DNA of 27,221 nt from DASTQL01 sp035462845 (GCA_035462845.1 DATHTV010000005.1:1-27221), one strand, 5' to 3'. Shown: positions 15,258 through 25,567, counted from the first letter of the stretch. Translations and numbers: made by a program. The notes: generated by a model from the letters alone, not told the origin.

Positions 15258-16475
15258 GTGCCGGTGATGCGCTCCTCGACGCTCTCGGCGGCCGCGGCCC
15301 GGCGGGTCGCGCTCGCCGCGCAGGGGTTCGCCGACCCACGCCCGCTCCGCCCCGACCGGCGGGCGCTGCGCCGGGTGCTGGGGCGCGTCGGGCTGCTCCA
15401 GGTGGACTCGGTCAACGTGCTCACCCGGGCCCACTACCTGCCCCTGTTCAGCCGCCTCGGCCCGTACCCCCCGGCGCTGCTGGACCGGGCGTCGTCCCGA
15501 CCGCCACGGATGCTCTTCGAGTACTGGGGGCACGAGGCGTCGCTGCTCCCCGTCGAGACCCAGCCGCTGCTGCGCTGGCGGATGGAGCGGGCGCTCCACG
15601 ACGCCTGGGGCGGCATGCGGCGCATCGCCACCGAACGGCCGGACCTGGTGGCCTGGGTGCTCGAGGAGGTTCGCGACCGCGGACCCGTGTCCGCGGGGGA
15701 GATCGAGCACGACGCGCCGCGGCCCACCGGCGACTGGGGATGGAACTGGTCCGAGGTCAAGCGGGCGCTGGAGTTCCTGTTCTGGTCCGGGCAGGTCACC
15801 AGCGCGCGCCGGCGCGGCTTCGAGCGCCTGTACGACCTGCCCGAGCGGGTGCTGCCGGCCGAGGTTCTGGCCGCGCCGACCCCGACGCCCGCGGAGGCCC
15901 ACCGCGCGCTCGTCGCGATCGCCGCCCGGGCCCACGGCGTCGCCTCGGTCCGCTGCCTGCGCGACTACTTCCGGCTCGACGTCGTGGCCGCCCGGACCGC
16001 GGTGGCCGAGCTCGTCGAGTCCGGGGAGCTCCTCCCGGTCCAGGTCGAGGGGTGGGGACGCCCGGCCTTCCTGCACCGCGACGCCCGGATCCCGCGCCAT
16101 GTGGACGCGCGAGCACTCGTCGGGCCGTTCGACTCGCTCGTCTGGGAGCGTGCACGGACCGAAGCCCTGTACGGCTTCCGCTACCGCCTGGAGATCTACG
16201 TCCCGCGCGAGCGCCGGGTGCATGGCTACTACGTGCTGCCCTTCCTGCTCGGGGACCGGCTCGTCGCGCGGGTGGACCTCAAGGCCGACCGGTCCGCCGG
16301 GGTTCTCCGGGTGCAGGCGGCGTTCGTCGAGCCGGGTGCCCCGGCCGAGGTGGCCGAGGAGCTGGCCGGCGAGCTGGCGGCCATGGCCGGCTGGCTCGGG
16401 CTGTCCGGCGTCGAGGTCACCGGCCGGGGAGACCTGGGGCCGCGGCTGGCCGAGACGGTGCGCCGGGTGGCCTGA
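15258..16475 (+). CDS. YcaQ/AlkZ-like DNA glycosylase (winged-helix, HTH_42 superfamily)
   Basis: 405 residues, a normal length for the family. The sequence shows the HTH_42 pattern of tandem winged helices: AAARRVALAAQGF near the start, GRVGLLQVDSVNVLTRAHYLP (43-62), FEYWGHEASLLP, a central W-rich DWGWNWSEVKRALEFLFWSG block, and a C-terminal RLEIYVP / GYYVLPFLLGDRLVARVDLKAD region. The catalytic motif reads Gln48-Val49-Asp50, the Q-x-D form of YcaQ-type enzymes, which unhook DNA interstrand crosslinks; AlkZ of antibiotic clusters has Q-x-Q. It would act on alkylated or crosslinked chromosomal DNA. There is no biosynthetic cluster around it, which favours a housekeeping repair role. Its last 59 bp overlap the convergent GNAT gene. 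Confidence 0.87.
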   Translation: MPVMRSSTLSAAAARRVALAAQGFADPRPLRPDRRALRRVLGRVGLLQVDSVNVLTRAHYLPLFSRLGPYPPALLDRASSRPPRMLFEYWGHEASLLPVETQPLLRWRMERALHDAWGGMRRIATERPDLVAWVLEEVRDRGPVSAGEIEHDAPRPTGDWGWNWSEVKRALEFLFWSGQVTSARRRGFERLYDLPERVLPAEVLAAPTPTPAEAHRALVAIAARAHGVASVRCLRDYFRLDVVAARTAVAELVESGELLPVQVEGWGRPAFLHRDARIPRHVDARALVGPFDSLVWERARTEALYGFRYRLEIYVPRERRVHGYYVLPFLLGDRLVARVDLKADRSAGVLRVQAAFVEPGAPAEVAEELAGELAAMAGWLGLSGVEVTGRGDLGPRLAETVRRVA

Positions 16476-17592
16476 GCCGGGCCTCCTCCAGCAGCAGGTC
16501 GTACCACCGCAGGTCCACGATCGAGCCGTCCCCGAGGCGCTCGGCTGCCCGCTCGACGCCGATCGGCCGGAAGCCGGTGCGCTCGATCACGCGACCGGAC
16601 GCGTCGTTCCCCTCACCGTGCGCGACGACCAGGCGACGCAGACCCAGCCCGCCCTGCTCGGCGGGGGAGAGTGCGTGCTCGACGAGCAGCCGGACGCCCG
16701 CGGTGGCCACGCCGGTCCCGCGCGCGGCCGGGTGGACCCAGTAGCCCACCTCGGCGCCTCCCGGACGCTGGTCCAGGCCCATGAGCGAGAAGGCGCCCAG
16801 CGCCGGGCCGCCACCGGGCGGCTCGGCGGCCCAGTGCACCGCCCGGCCCGCCGCCGCGTCCTCCTCCCGGCTCCGCACGTACTCCAGGGCCACTTCCCGC
16901 GTGTACGGGTCCGGCAGGCCGCCCAGCCAGTAGCGGCTCACCCGGTCGGTACAGGCCTCGACCACCGCGTCCGCGTCACCGTCGGTGAATCGGCGCAGGG
17001 TCACCCGTCCGCCGGCGAGCGGCACCGGGGTCAACCACGGGGTCGCCGGCGAGAGCGAGTCTCCCCGGACGACCGTGCCGACCCACTGGTCGCGGCGGCG
17101 CCCCCGCTGCAGGCAGCCGAGGCGCACCGTCCCCTCGACCCGATAGCCGGCGCGCCAGGCCACCCGGCGGGACGCCCAGTTGCCGACGAAGGCGGTCCAC
17201 ACCACGCGCTGGAGGTCCAGCCCCTGCGGGTCCAGCGCATGGCCGGTCGCCAGCCGCAGGGCCGCCGTCGTCAGGCCCCGCCCGCGGGCCTCCGGGGCGG
17301 TCCAGAAGCCCACCTCGGCGGACCCGTTCGCGATCCCGCTCAGGCCGATCATGCCGGCCAGCGGGCGCCCCGCACCGTCGCGCACGGCCCAGGTGGTCCC
17401 CGTCCCCGACTCCCAGCCCGCGGGGACCAGCCGGCCGAGGAAGTCCTCGGCGTCGCCGCGGACGTACGGGGACGGGACGGTCGTCCACTCCTGGACCTGT
17501 GGGTCCTGGCAGGCGGCGGTGACCGCGTCCGCGTCCGCCGGGACCGCCGGGGAGAGCAGGACGGTGCCGTCGCGGAGCTCGTACGGGTCCAT
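16417..17592 (-). CDS. Tandem GNAT N-acetyltransferase (RimJ/RimL type)
   Basis: 391 residues from an ATG at 17592. It holds two GNAT domains in one chain. Domain 1 (about 8-180) has the acetyl-CoA loop ARGRGLT (102-108) and the helix LDLQRVVWTAFVGNWASRRVAWRAGY. Domain 2 (about 192-372) has ARGTGVA (290-296) and a matching GLRRLVVAHGEGNDASGRVIERTGF segment. Both loops look competent. The order and similarity to RimJ/RimL suggest acetylation of protein N-termini or small molecules, but the substrate is unknown. A Pro/Ala-rich tail after residue 373 is encoded on the strand opposite the end of the YcaQ-like gene. It is divergent from secA. Confidence 0.88.
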   Translation of the reverse strand: MDPYELRDGTVLLSPAVPADADAVTAACQDPQVQEWTTVPSPYVRGDAEDFLGRLVPAGWESGTGTTWAVRDGAGRPLAGMIGLSGIANGSAEVGFWTAPEARGRGLTTAALRLATGHALDPQGLDLQRVVWTAFVGNWASRRVAWRAGYRVEGTVRLGCLQRGRRRDQWVGTVVRGDSLSPATPWLTPVPLAGGRVTLRRFTDGDADAVVEACTDRVSRYWLGGLPDPYTREVALEYVRSREEDAAAGRAVHWAAEPPGGGPALGAFSLMGLDQRPGGAEVGYWVHPAARGTGVATAGVRLLVEHALSPAEQGGLGLRRLVVAHGEGNDASGRVIERTGFRPIGVERAAERLGDGSIVDLRWYDLLLEEARLRPPGAPSRPAAAPGLPGR

Positions 17593-17764
17593 CCGGACAT
17601 CCTGGCGGGCACTCCGGGGACGGTCGAACCGTTATCGTCCCGTCACCGACCCGGCCGGACCCACGTACGATGGCTCGCTGGGCCGTGTCCCGACGGGCCC
17701 GACCGCGCGCTGTCCCCGGCCGCGGTGAGCACAGCACGGAAGACCGCCACGAGGAGCTGACCGC
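17593..17764. promoter_or_regulatory. Divergent control region, tandem GNAT / secA
   Basis: The best plus-strand -10 is TACGAT at 17666-17671, which would give secA a leader of roughly 85 nt. Nearer the GNAT gene there is an inverted repeat GGGACG (17617-17622) and CGTCCC (17636-17641) with a 13-bp spacer, a possible operator. The secA ribosome-binding site is AGGAG, 8 nt before GTG 17765. Confidence 0.4.
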
Positions 17765-20590
<2,826 letters not shown>

Positions 20591-20656
20591 CCGGTCGCGG
20601 CCCGTCGGGTCCGTCCGGCCCGGTGCGGTCGGGGCGACCCGTGTCGAGGCGGCGGT

Positions 20657-21340
20657 TCAGAGGACCTCGAGGGCGGTGCAGCGCCACCGTCCGTCGAGGC
20701 CCTCCAGGCGGAGGGCGAGCGCGCGGCAGCGCGGACCGGCCTGGACGACCGCGCCCGCCTCGACCACCCCGTCCTGCGGGCTGGTGACGCGCAGGGTGCG
20801 GACGACCGGCCGGGGCGCGAGGCGCGCCTGCGTGCGGCCGTGCGCCGTGGTCGCTCGCATGCTGACCGTCGCGTACACCTCGTCGTCGACCCACGGCAGC
20901 AGCTGCTGCGCCGGGCGGTGGCCGCCGAGCGCCTCGGCCAGCGCCTGGGCCAGCCGGGCGGTCCAGCGGCGTGGCTCGGGCAGCTCCCGGGCCGGGGTCC
21001 GGCGCCGGGCGGTCAGGCTGTCCAGCTCCTCGTCGTCCGCCTCCGTGGACGCGCCCGCCGAGTCCGGATCCGGTGCGGCGACGTCCGGGTCGGCCAGCAG
21101 GCGCAGCTGTGTCGGCGGCTCCGGCACCGCCGGGAGCCCTCCCGGCAGGACGTACGCGAGCGCCAGGGCGCCTTGGGTGACCGGGTCGTCGGTCGCCGCC
21201 ACCTCGTCGTCGTACGGCGGCTGGCTGCGAGGGACTGGCAGCAGGCGCACTCCGCCGGTGGCCGGCGTGGCCGGAGCGGGCCGGCCGGCTCGGAGCGGGG
21301 AGGGGTGAGCCGGGTCGGAGGCGTGAGGTGTGCCGGGCAT
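20657..21340 (-). CDS. Rv3235 family protein (DUF6459-like)
   Basis: 227 residues from an ATG at 21340 with an excellent ribosome-binding site (AGGAGGG, 5 nt spacing). The first ~130 residues are Pro/Ala-rich and acidic with little predicted structure. The conserved C-terminal part (about 130-227) starts with RRWTARLAQALAEALGGHRP and includes LLPWVDDEVYATV and a final CTALEVL strand, which matches the Rv3235 family encoded near secA across actinobacteria. The function is unknown. It converges on secA with a 66-bp gap. The upstream LysM gene ends 92 bp away, so the two may be co-transcribed leftward. Confidence 0.82.
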   Translation of the reverse strand: MPGTPHASDPAHPSPLRAGRPAPATPATGGVRLLPVPRSQPPYDDEVAATDDPVTQGALALAYVLPGGLPAVPEPPTQLRLLADPDVAAPDPDSAGASTEADDEELDSLTARRRTPARELPEPRRWTARLAQALAEALGGHRPAQQLLPWVDDEVYATVSMRATTAHGRTQARLAPRPVVRTLRVTSPQDGVVEAGAVVQAGPRCRALALRLEGLDGRWRCTALEVL

Positions 21341-21432
21341 GGTGGCCCTCCTGGTCGGGTCGGGTGAGGCGGCAGGGGCGGTGAGGCGGCGGCTGCCACG
21401 AGACGGCTGCTGCGGTGAGGTGGCCGGGGTAC

Positions 21433-22287
21433 TCAGGGCCGTCCCGGTGGCCGGAGCACGGTGCCGGGGAGCAGCAGGTCCGGGTCCGCGCCGATGACGT
21501 CGCGGTTGGCGTCGTACCAGCGCGGCCACTCGCCGGCGATCTCGGCCGTCGTGGCGCCTGGGCCCAGGGCGCGGGCGGAGACGTCCCAGAGGGTGTCCCC
21601 CCTCCGCACGACGACCTCGCCGGCGACCGGCTCGGTACCTCGGGGTGCCGCTGCGACGAGCCCCACCTCCGGCGGGGCGGGAGAAGGCTCCGCCGCGGGG
21701 CGCGCGTGCCCGGCGGGGGTCCGCACGGCGGACGCACCTGGGCTCCACCCGGCGCTGCCCGTCGGGCGACCGACGGCACCCAGCGCAGACAGGTCCACCG
21801 TGTCCGGGGCGGGATCGTCGGCCGGGGGCGGTGACTGGGGCCGGGGCACCCCGGGTAGGTCGGCCACCTGCGTGCTGGCGGACGCCTCGGCGGCGACGGT
21901 CGGAGTGGCCGACGCAGCGGCGCTCGCGGGCAGCCCCGCCGCGACCGAGCCGGCCGCCAGCCCGAGGCCGACCGCCGCGCGGGCGAGACCGCGCAGGGCG
22001 GCCGGCGTCACCCGGTCGGCGAGGGTCGCGCAGGCGTCGCCCACGGCGCCCGGCAGGGCGCCGAGCGCGGTGACCGCGAGGACGAGGGCGAGGTACCCCA
22101 GTGCCAGGATCGCCCCTGCACCCGCCGTGACCGCGACGAGGTCGTCGAAGCCCGCCGAGCCGGCTCGCACCGCCTGCCACGGTCGCGCGAGCGCCCAGCC
22201 CAGCAGCACACCGCTCGAGCACACGCCGAGGGCCGCGGCCACGGGGGCCAGGAGCCGGTGGACGGACCTGGGCACGATCTGCGGCAC
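21433..22287 (-). CDS. LysM domain membrane protein
   Basis: 284 residues from a GTG at 22287. Hydrophobic helices at about 14-36, 50-76 and 102-122 anchor it in the membrane. A Pro/Ala/Ser-rich linker (125-225) extends toward the wall. A LysM-like domain at the C-terminus (about 227-281) contains VVVRRGDTLWDVSARALG, the WPRWYDANRDVIGADPDLL core and LLPGTVLRPP, so it should bind peptidoglycan. There is no catalytic domain. The pattern is that of a tether between membrane and cell wall, or a wall sensor. The start has only a weak GGGGG upstream. A phased direct repeat lies 31-45 bp upstream of the start codon. Confidence 0.85.
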   Translation of the reverse strand: MPQIVPRSVHRLLAPVAAALGVCSSGVLLGWALARPWQAVRAGSAGFDDLVAVTAGAGAILALGYLALVLAVTALGALPGAVGDACATLADRVTPAALRGLARAAVGLGLAAGSVAAGLPASAAASATPTVAAEASASTQVADLPGVPRPQSPPPADDPAPDTVDLSALGAVGRPTGSAGWSPGASAVRTPAGHARPAAEPSPAPPEVGLVAAAPRGTEPVAGEVVVRRGDTLWDVSARALGPGATTAEIAGEWPRWYDANRDVIGADPDLLLPGTVLRPPGRP

Positions 22288-22317
22288 GACAACCCCCGAC
22301 GCCTCTCGATACCTACG

Positions 22318-22332
22318 TTTGCTTGCGTTTGC
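22318..22332. repeat. 10-bp-phased direct repeat, candidate operator
   Basis: On the plus strand TTTGC occurs at 22318-22322 and again at 22328-22332, with TTGC between them at 22323-22326. On the minus strand this reads GCAAACGCAAGCAAACG, ending 31 bp before the LysM start codon. The 10-bp phase is what dimeric DNA-binding regulators use on one face of the helix. The stretch and the following TATTA are AT-rich for this genome. The regulator is unknown. Confidence 0.5.
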
Positions 22333-22390
22333 GTATTAGAGCGTCCGGTGGCCGTCACGTCAACCGGCGGGGGCCGCCGATTCGCCCGGC

Positions 22391-22396
22391 TACGGT
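22391..22396 (+). promoter_or_regulatory. -10-like element for the 22403 gene
   Basis: TACGGT matches TAnnnT and lies 6 nt before GTG 22403, so this gene is probably leaderless. There is no ribosome-binding site, in agreement. Confidence 0.55.
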
Positions 22397-22402
22397 GCTG
22401 CC

Positions 22403-22957
22403 GTGCGGTGGGACCGGCTCTTCGACGACCTCGAGGCGCAGCTGGAGGCCGTCAACCAGGCCGACCACGCCGCCGAGGTCGCCGACCGCACTCGCCGGGA
22501 GGTGGCCCGTACCCGGCTGGCCGACCGCTTCCGGACCTCCACCGGCCGGCAGGTGACCTGTCGTGTGCTCGGCGCCGGACCGGTCGCCGGGCGGGTCGCC
22601 GCGGTGGGCCCCGAGTGGGTCCTGATCGCGGATCCCTCCGGTGCCGAGGCCCTGCTGCCGGCGGCGGCGATTGTGTCGGTGACCGGGCTCGGCGCCACGT
22701 CGGCCGTGGCCGGGGCGGAGGGCCGGGTGGCCGCCCGGCTCGGCCTGGGGCATGTCCTGCGCGGTCTCGCGAGGGATCGGGCCACGGTGGCCGTCACACT
22801 GGTCGACGGCTCGGCGTTCACGGGCACCGTCGACCGGGTGGGGGCGGACTTCGTCGAGGTGGCCGAGCACGGGCTCGGCGAGGCCCGCCGGCCGCACGAC
22901 GTGCGCGGGGTCCGGAGCGTGCCGTTCGGGGGTCTGGGCGTGCTGCGCCGGGTGTGA
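22403..22957 (+). CDS. Conserved hypothetical protein with duplicated beta-barrel-like segments
   Basis: 184 residues from a GTG preceded by a leaderless -10. The N-terminus (1-55) is a charged helix (LFDDLEAQLEAVNQADHA). Two similar segments follow: V.GRVAAVGPEWVLIAD near 65-80 and FTGTVDRVGADFVEVAEHG near 139-158. Each reads as glycine, turn and paired strands, as in small SH3-like or Sm-like barrels. I know of no named family for it, although similar small proteins are often annotated as hypothetical near secA in actinobacteria. There is no signal peptide or membrane helix, so it should be cytoplasmic. It converges on the HTH gene with a 29-bp gap. A nucleic-acid role is a guess from the fold only. 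Confidence 0.75.
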   Translation: MRWDRLFDDLEAQLEAVNQADHAAEVADRTRREVARTRLADRFRTSTGRQVTCRVLGAGPVAGRVAAVGPEWVLIADPSGAEALLPAAAIVSVTGLGATSAVAGAEGRVAARLGLGHVLRGLARDRATVAVTLVDGSAFTGTVDRVGADFVEVAEHGLGEARRPHDVRGVRSVPFGGLGVLRRV

Positions 22958-22986
22958 CACCCGGCGCCGGCGGCGACGCCGATGGG

Positions 22987-23232
22987 TCAGGTGTCCGTCG
23001 GCTCGACCTCCGGCCGGGCGAACGGGTGGGCGTCCACGAACTCGCGGGTGTCGCGGTACAGCCGCTGGATGTAGTCCTCGAGCACCGAGGCCTCGACGCG
23101 CCACTGCCCTCGACCGCCGATCTTGATCGCCGGCAGGTCACCGCTGCGGACCAGGGCGTAGGCCTGCGCGGAGGAGATGTTGAGCACCTCGGCGACGTCC
23201 GCGAGCTGGAGGAAGCGCGGGTTCGGCGGCAT
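22987..23232 (-). CDS. Excisionase/MerR-type helix-turn-helix protein (HTH_17)
   Basis: 81 residues from an ATG at 23232 with AGGG upstream. Residues 7-55 are a single winged helix-turn-helix: FLQLADVAEVLNISSAQAYA, then LVRSGDLPAIKIGG, a wing (GRGQWRV) and LEDYIQRL. The fold is shared by phage excisionases and by small developmental regulators such as BldC. There is no integrase or other phage gene nearby, so a chromosomal regulator is more likely than an excisionase. The C-terminus (56-81) is acidic and Pro-rich. Targets are unknown. The repeat at 22318-22332 lies about 900 bp away and could be one. Confidence 0.85.
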   Translation of the reverse strand: MPPNPRFLQLADVAEVLNISSAQAYALVRSGDLPAIKIGGRGQWRVEASVLEDYIQRLYRDTREFVDAHPFARPEVEPTDT

Positions 23233-23480
23233 GTCCCTGGGTCACCTCGTGGATTCGCGTCCTCGCCGGCGGACTGCGCGGCCCGCCGCGGCCCGGCCAG
23301 GTCTCGTGCCCTGGACCTGTGCGTCAGTCTGCCACCGGATGCCTGTGGGTAGCTGCGAACGTCCACACTCGCGTCCGGACCGTTCCGGCCGCCTGGGGAC
23401 GGCGGGCAGGGCAGATCGGGGCATGCGGCACACTAGGGGCGCCTCGCCGCTCGACGACACCGCCACCTCTCGGGGGAGAC
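23233..23480. promoter_or_regulatory. Divergent control region, HTH gene / SAF-CpaE pair
   Basis: This 248-bp gap is the longest non-coding interval in the window. On the plus strand CACACT at 23429-23434 is a plausible -10, placing the SAF transcript start about 40 nt before its GTG. No -35, terminator or repeat stands out, and the small open frames in it look like chance. Confidence 0.35.
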
Positions 23481-24245
23481 GTGACCACGACCGCCACCTC
23501 GGCCCGCCCGGCTGCGACGAGCCCGCCCGAGCTGCCGTCGCCCCAGGCCGACCGGATCGGCGCCCCCCGGCGGCTCGACCTGCGCCTGGTCCTCGGGGTC
23601 CTGCTCGTGCTCGGCTCGGTGGTGGTCGGCGCCCGCGTGGTGGCGGCGGCCGACGACACCGTGCCCGTGCTCGTCGCGGCGGACGACCTCGCGGTCGACC
23701 GGCCGCTGTCCGCCGCCCTGGTCACGAGCCGCCAGGTCCGGCTGGAGGACGGCCTCGACCGCTACCTCTCCGGCGACGTCCCGGACGGCTACGTGGTCGT
23801 CCGCGCCGTCCGGGCGGGGGAGCTGATCCCGCGGAGCGCCGTCGCCCCCGCGGGCGAGGTGAGCGGGCAGCTCCGATACGTGACCGTCGCGCTCCCCGCC
23901 GCGGAGCTGCCCGCGGGCCTGCGGGCGGGTGGCGTGGTCGACGTGTGGGTGGCGCCGGGGACCGGCACCGCAGGTGCCGCCGCAGCCGGCCCCGACGCGG
24001 CAGGGACCGGCGCGGCAGGGCCGGCGGCGCCGGTCGCCGAGCTCCTGCTCCGGTCGGTGACCGTGACGGCGGTCGGCGGTGACGGCGGTGGCCTGGGGGT
24101 CTCGGGCACGGAGCGGCCGGTGACGCTCGCCGTGGCCGCCGACGGCCCGGCGCTGGACGCGGAGGTCGCGCGGCTGGTCGCGGCCGCGCGGGACGCCCGC
24201 GTCTACCTAGCCGGCGTCCCCGGCTTGCCGCAGGGGACCGGGTGA
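23481..24245 (+). CDS. SAF domain (CpaB/RcpC-like) membrane-anchored protein
   Basis: 254 residues from a GTG, with GGGGGAG only 2 nt upstream, an unusually tight spacing. Cytoplasmic residues 1-35 are followed by one membrane helix (about 38-56). The SAF domain (about 60-115) starts VPVLVAADDLAVDRPLSAALV and ends AVRAGELIPRSAVAP. The C-terminal part (128-250) has the beta pattern of RcpC/CpaB and an Ala/Gly-rich insertion near 162-182. CpaB-type proteins help build Flp/Tad pili, but no pilin, TadA or TadB/C gene is in view, so the assignment is to fold rather than process. The stop overlaps the next start by 4 bp (GTGA at 24242-24245). Confidence 0.83.
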   Translation: MTTTATSARPAATSPPELPSPQADRIGAPRRLDLRLVLGVLLVLGSVVVGARVVAAADDTVPVLVAADDLAVDRPLSAALVTSRQVRLEDGLDRYLSGDVPDGYVVVRAVRAGELIPRSAVAPAGEVSGQLRYVTVALPAAELPAGLRAGGVVDVWVAPGTGTAGAAAAGPDAAGTGAAGPAAPVAELLLRSVTVTAVGGDGGGLGVSGTERPVTLAVAADGPALDAEVARLVAAARDARVYLAGVPGLPQGTG

Positions 24246-25567
24246 GCCTCCCCGTCCTCACCGCGGTCACGGGATCCGCCTGGGAGTCCCGCCTGGTCGC
24301 CGCCCTCGAGCAGCGAGGGGCCGGGCTCGCCGTCGTCCGACGCTGCGTCGACGTGGCCGACCTGCTGGCCGCGGCCGCCGCGGGGCACGGGCGGGCCGTC
24401 CTGCTCTCCGCCGACCTGCGGCGGCTGGACCGGGACGCCCTGGCCCGCCTGTCCGGCAGCGGACTGGCCGTCGTCGGCGTCGTGCCGCCGGGTGACGAGG
24501 AGGCGGAGCGGCGGCTGCGGCAGCTGGGGGTGGCGCAGGTCGTGGCCGCCGACGCCGACGCCGAGGACGTCGTCGCTGCCGTCCGGCGGGCGGTCGAGAC
24601 CCGCGCCGACGGCGACGTCGCGCACCTGGCGACCGGCGACCCGCTGGCCGCCCTGCGCGGAGCCTGCCGCCGGGAGCTGCCCGACCTGCCCGGGGACGGC
24701 GTCGACCTCCCCGGCCTCGATCCGGGCACCGGCCGCCTCGTCGCGGTCTGGGGCCCGACCGGCGCCCCCGGCCGGACGACGGTCGCGACCACGCTGGCCG
24801 CCGAGTCGGCGCACCTCGGCCGGGCCACGCTGCTCGCCGACGCCGACACCTACGGCGGTGCGGTCGCCCAGGCGCTCGGGCTGCTCGACGAGTCGCCGGG
24901 GCTGGCGGCGGCCGCGCGGGCGGCCAACACCGGCCGGCTGGACCTCCCGGCGCTCGCCCGGCACGCCCGGCAGGTGGCGCCGAGGCTGCGGGTGCTGACC
25001 GGCATCGTCCGGCCTGACCGGTGGCCCGAGCTGCGACCCGCCTCGCTGGAGGTGGTCTGGGCCCTCGCCCGAGGGCTCGCCGAGCTCACCGTGGTCGACT
25101 GCGGCTTCTCCCTGGAGCTGGACGAGGAGCTCTCCTTCGACACGGCCGCACCGCGTCGCAACGGAGCCACCCTGGTGACGCTGGACCAGGCCGACGTCGT
25201 CGTCGCCGTCGGCTCGGCGGACCCGGTCGGACTCCAGCGGCTCGTGCGGGGTCTGGGCACCCTGCGCGAGATCGTGCCGGCGGCCGACGTGAGGGTGGTC
25301 GTCAACCGGGTACGCAGGTCGGCGGTGGGTCCCGACACCGACCGGCAGCTCCGGGACGTGCTCGGCCGGTTCGCGGGCGTGCGCGCCCCCGTCTTGGTGC
25401 CCGACGACCGCGTGGCGCTCGACGAGGCGCTGCTGGCGGGGCGGACGCTGCGCGAGACCGCACCGGGGTCACCCGCCCTCGCCGCGCTGTCCGGCCTGGC
25501 CGCCGAGCTGGTGGGGCACCAGGCGCCGGTCCGGGGCAGGCGGCGCCGCCGCGCGGCGAGCCGCTGA
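24242..25567 (+). CDS. CpaE-like / MinD-ParA family ATPase with altered P-loop
   Basis: 441 residues from a GTG overlapping the SAF gene. Residues 1-125 look like a receiver-type alpha/beta domain (as in CpaE). The MinD/ParA fold starts near 165. Where the family has KGGxGKT, this protein has TGAPGRTT (173-180): the signature lysine is Thr173 and the P-loop lysine is Arg178. The switch I region LLADADTYGG and the Walker B-like LTVVDCGFSLELD are kept, as are the helices ending VPDDRVALDEALLAG. The C-terminus is Arg-rich (about 428-441). CpaE positions pilus assembly at the pole. Here it may bind nucleotide poorly or act as a scaffold with the SAF protein. It converges on the next gene with a 37-bp gap. 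Confidence 0.85.
   Translation: MSLPVLTAVTGSAWESRLVAALEQRGAGLAVVRRCVDVADLLAAAAAGHGRAVLLSADLRRLDRDALARLSGSGLAVVGVVPPGDEEAERRLRQLGVAQVVAADADAEDVVAAVRRAVETRADGDVAHLATGDPLAALRGACRRELPDLPGDGVDLPGLDPGTGRLVAVWGPTGAPGRTTVATTLAAESAHLGRATLLADADTYGGAVAQALGLLDESPGLAAAARAANTGRLDLPALARHARQVAPRLRVLTGIVRPDRWPELRPASLEVVWALARGLAELTVVDCGFSLELDEELSFDTAAPRRNGATLVTLDQADVVVAVGSADPVGLQRLVRGLGTLREIVPAADVRVVVNRVRRSAVGPDTDRQLRDVLGRFAGVRAPVLVPDDRVALDEALLAGRTLRETAPGSPALAALSGLAAELVGHQAPVRGRRRRRAASR

Noticed and set aside
17624..17641. TCGAAC half-site upstream of the tandem GNAT gene as a LexA box
   Set aside because: The second half does not match GTTCGA; only one arm is present.
20591..20656. Possible rho-independent terminator between secA and the Rv3235-family gene
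   Set aside because: There are only 6-bp arms (GGTCGC / GCGACC) with a 35-nt loop and no U-tract, which is not distinguishable from background at this GC content.
22987..23232. The small HTH protein as a phage or integrative-element excisionase
   Set aside because: No integrase, attachment-site repeat or phage gene is nearby, and the surrounding genes are conserved chromosomal neighbours of secA.
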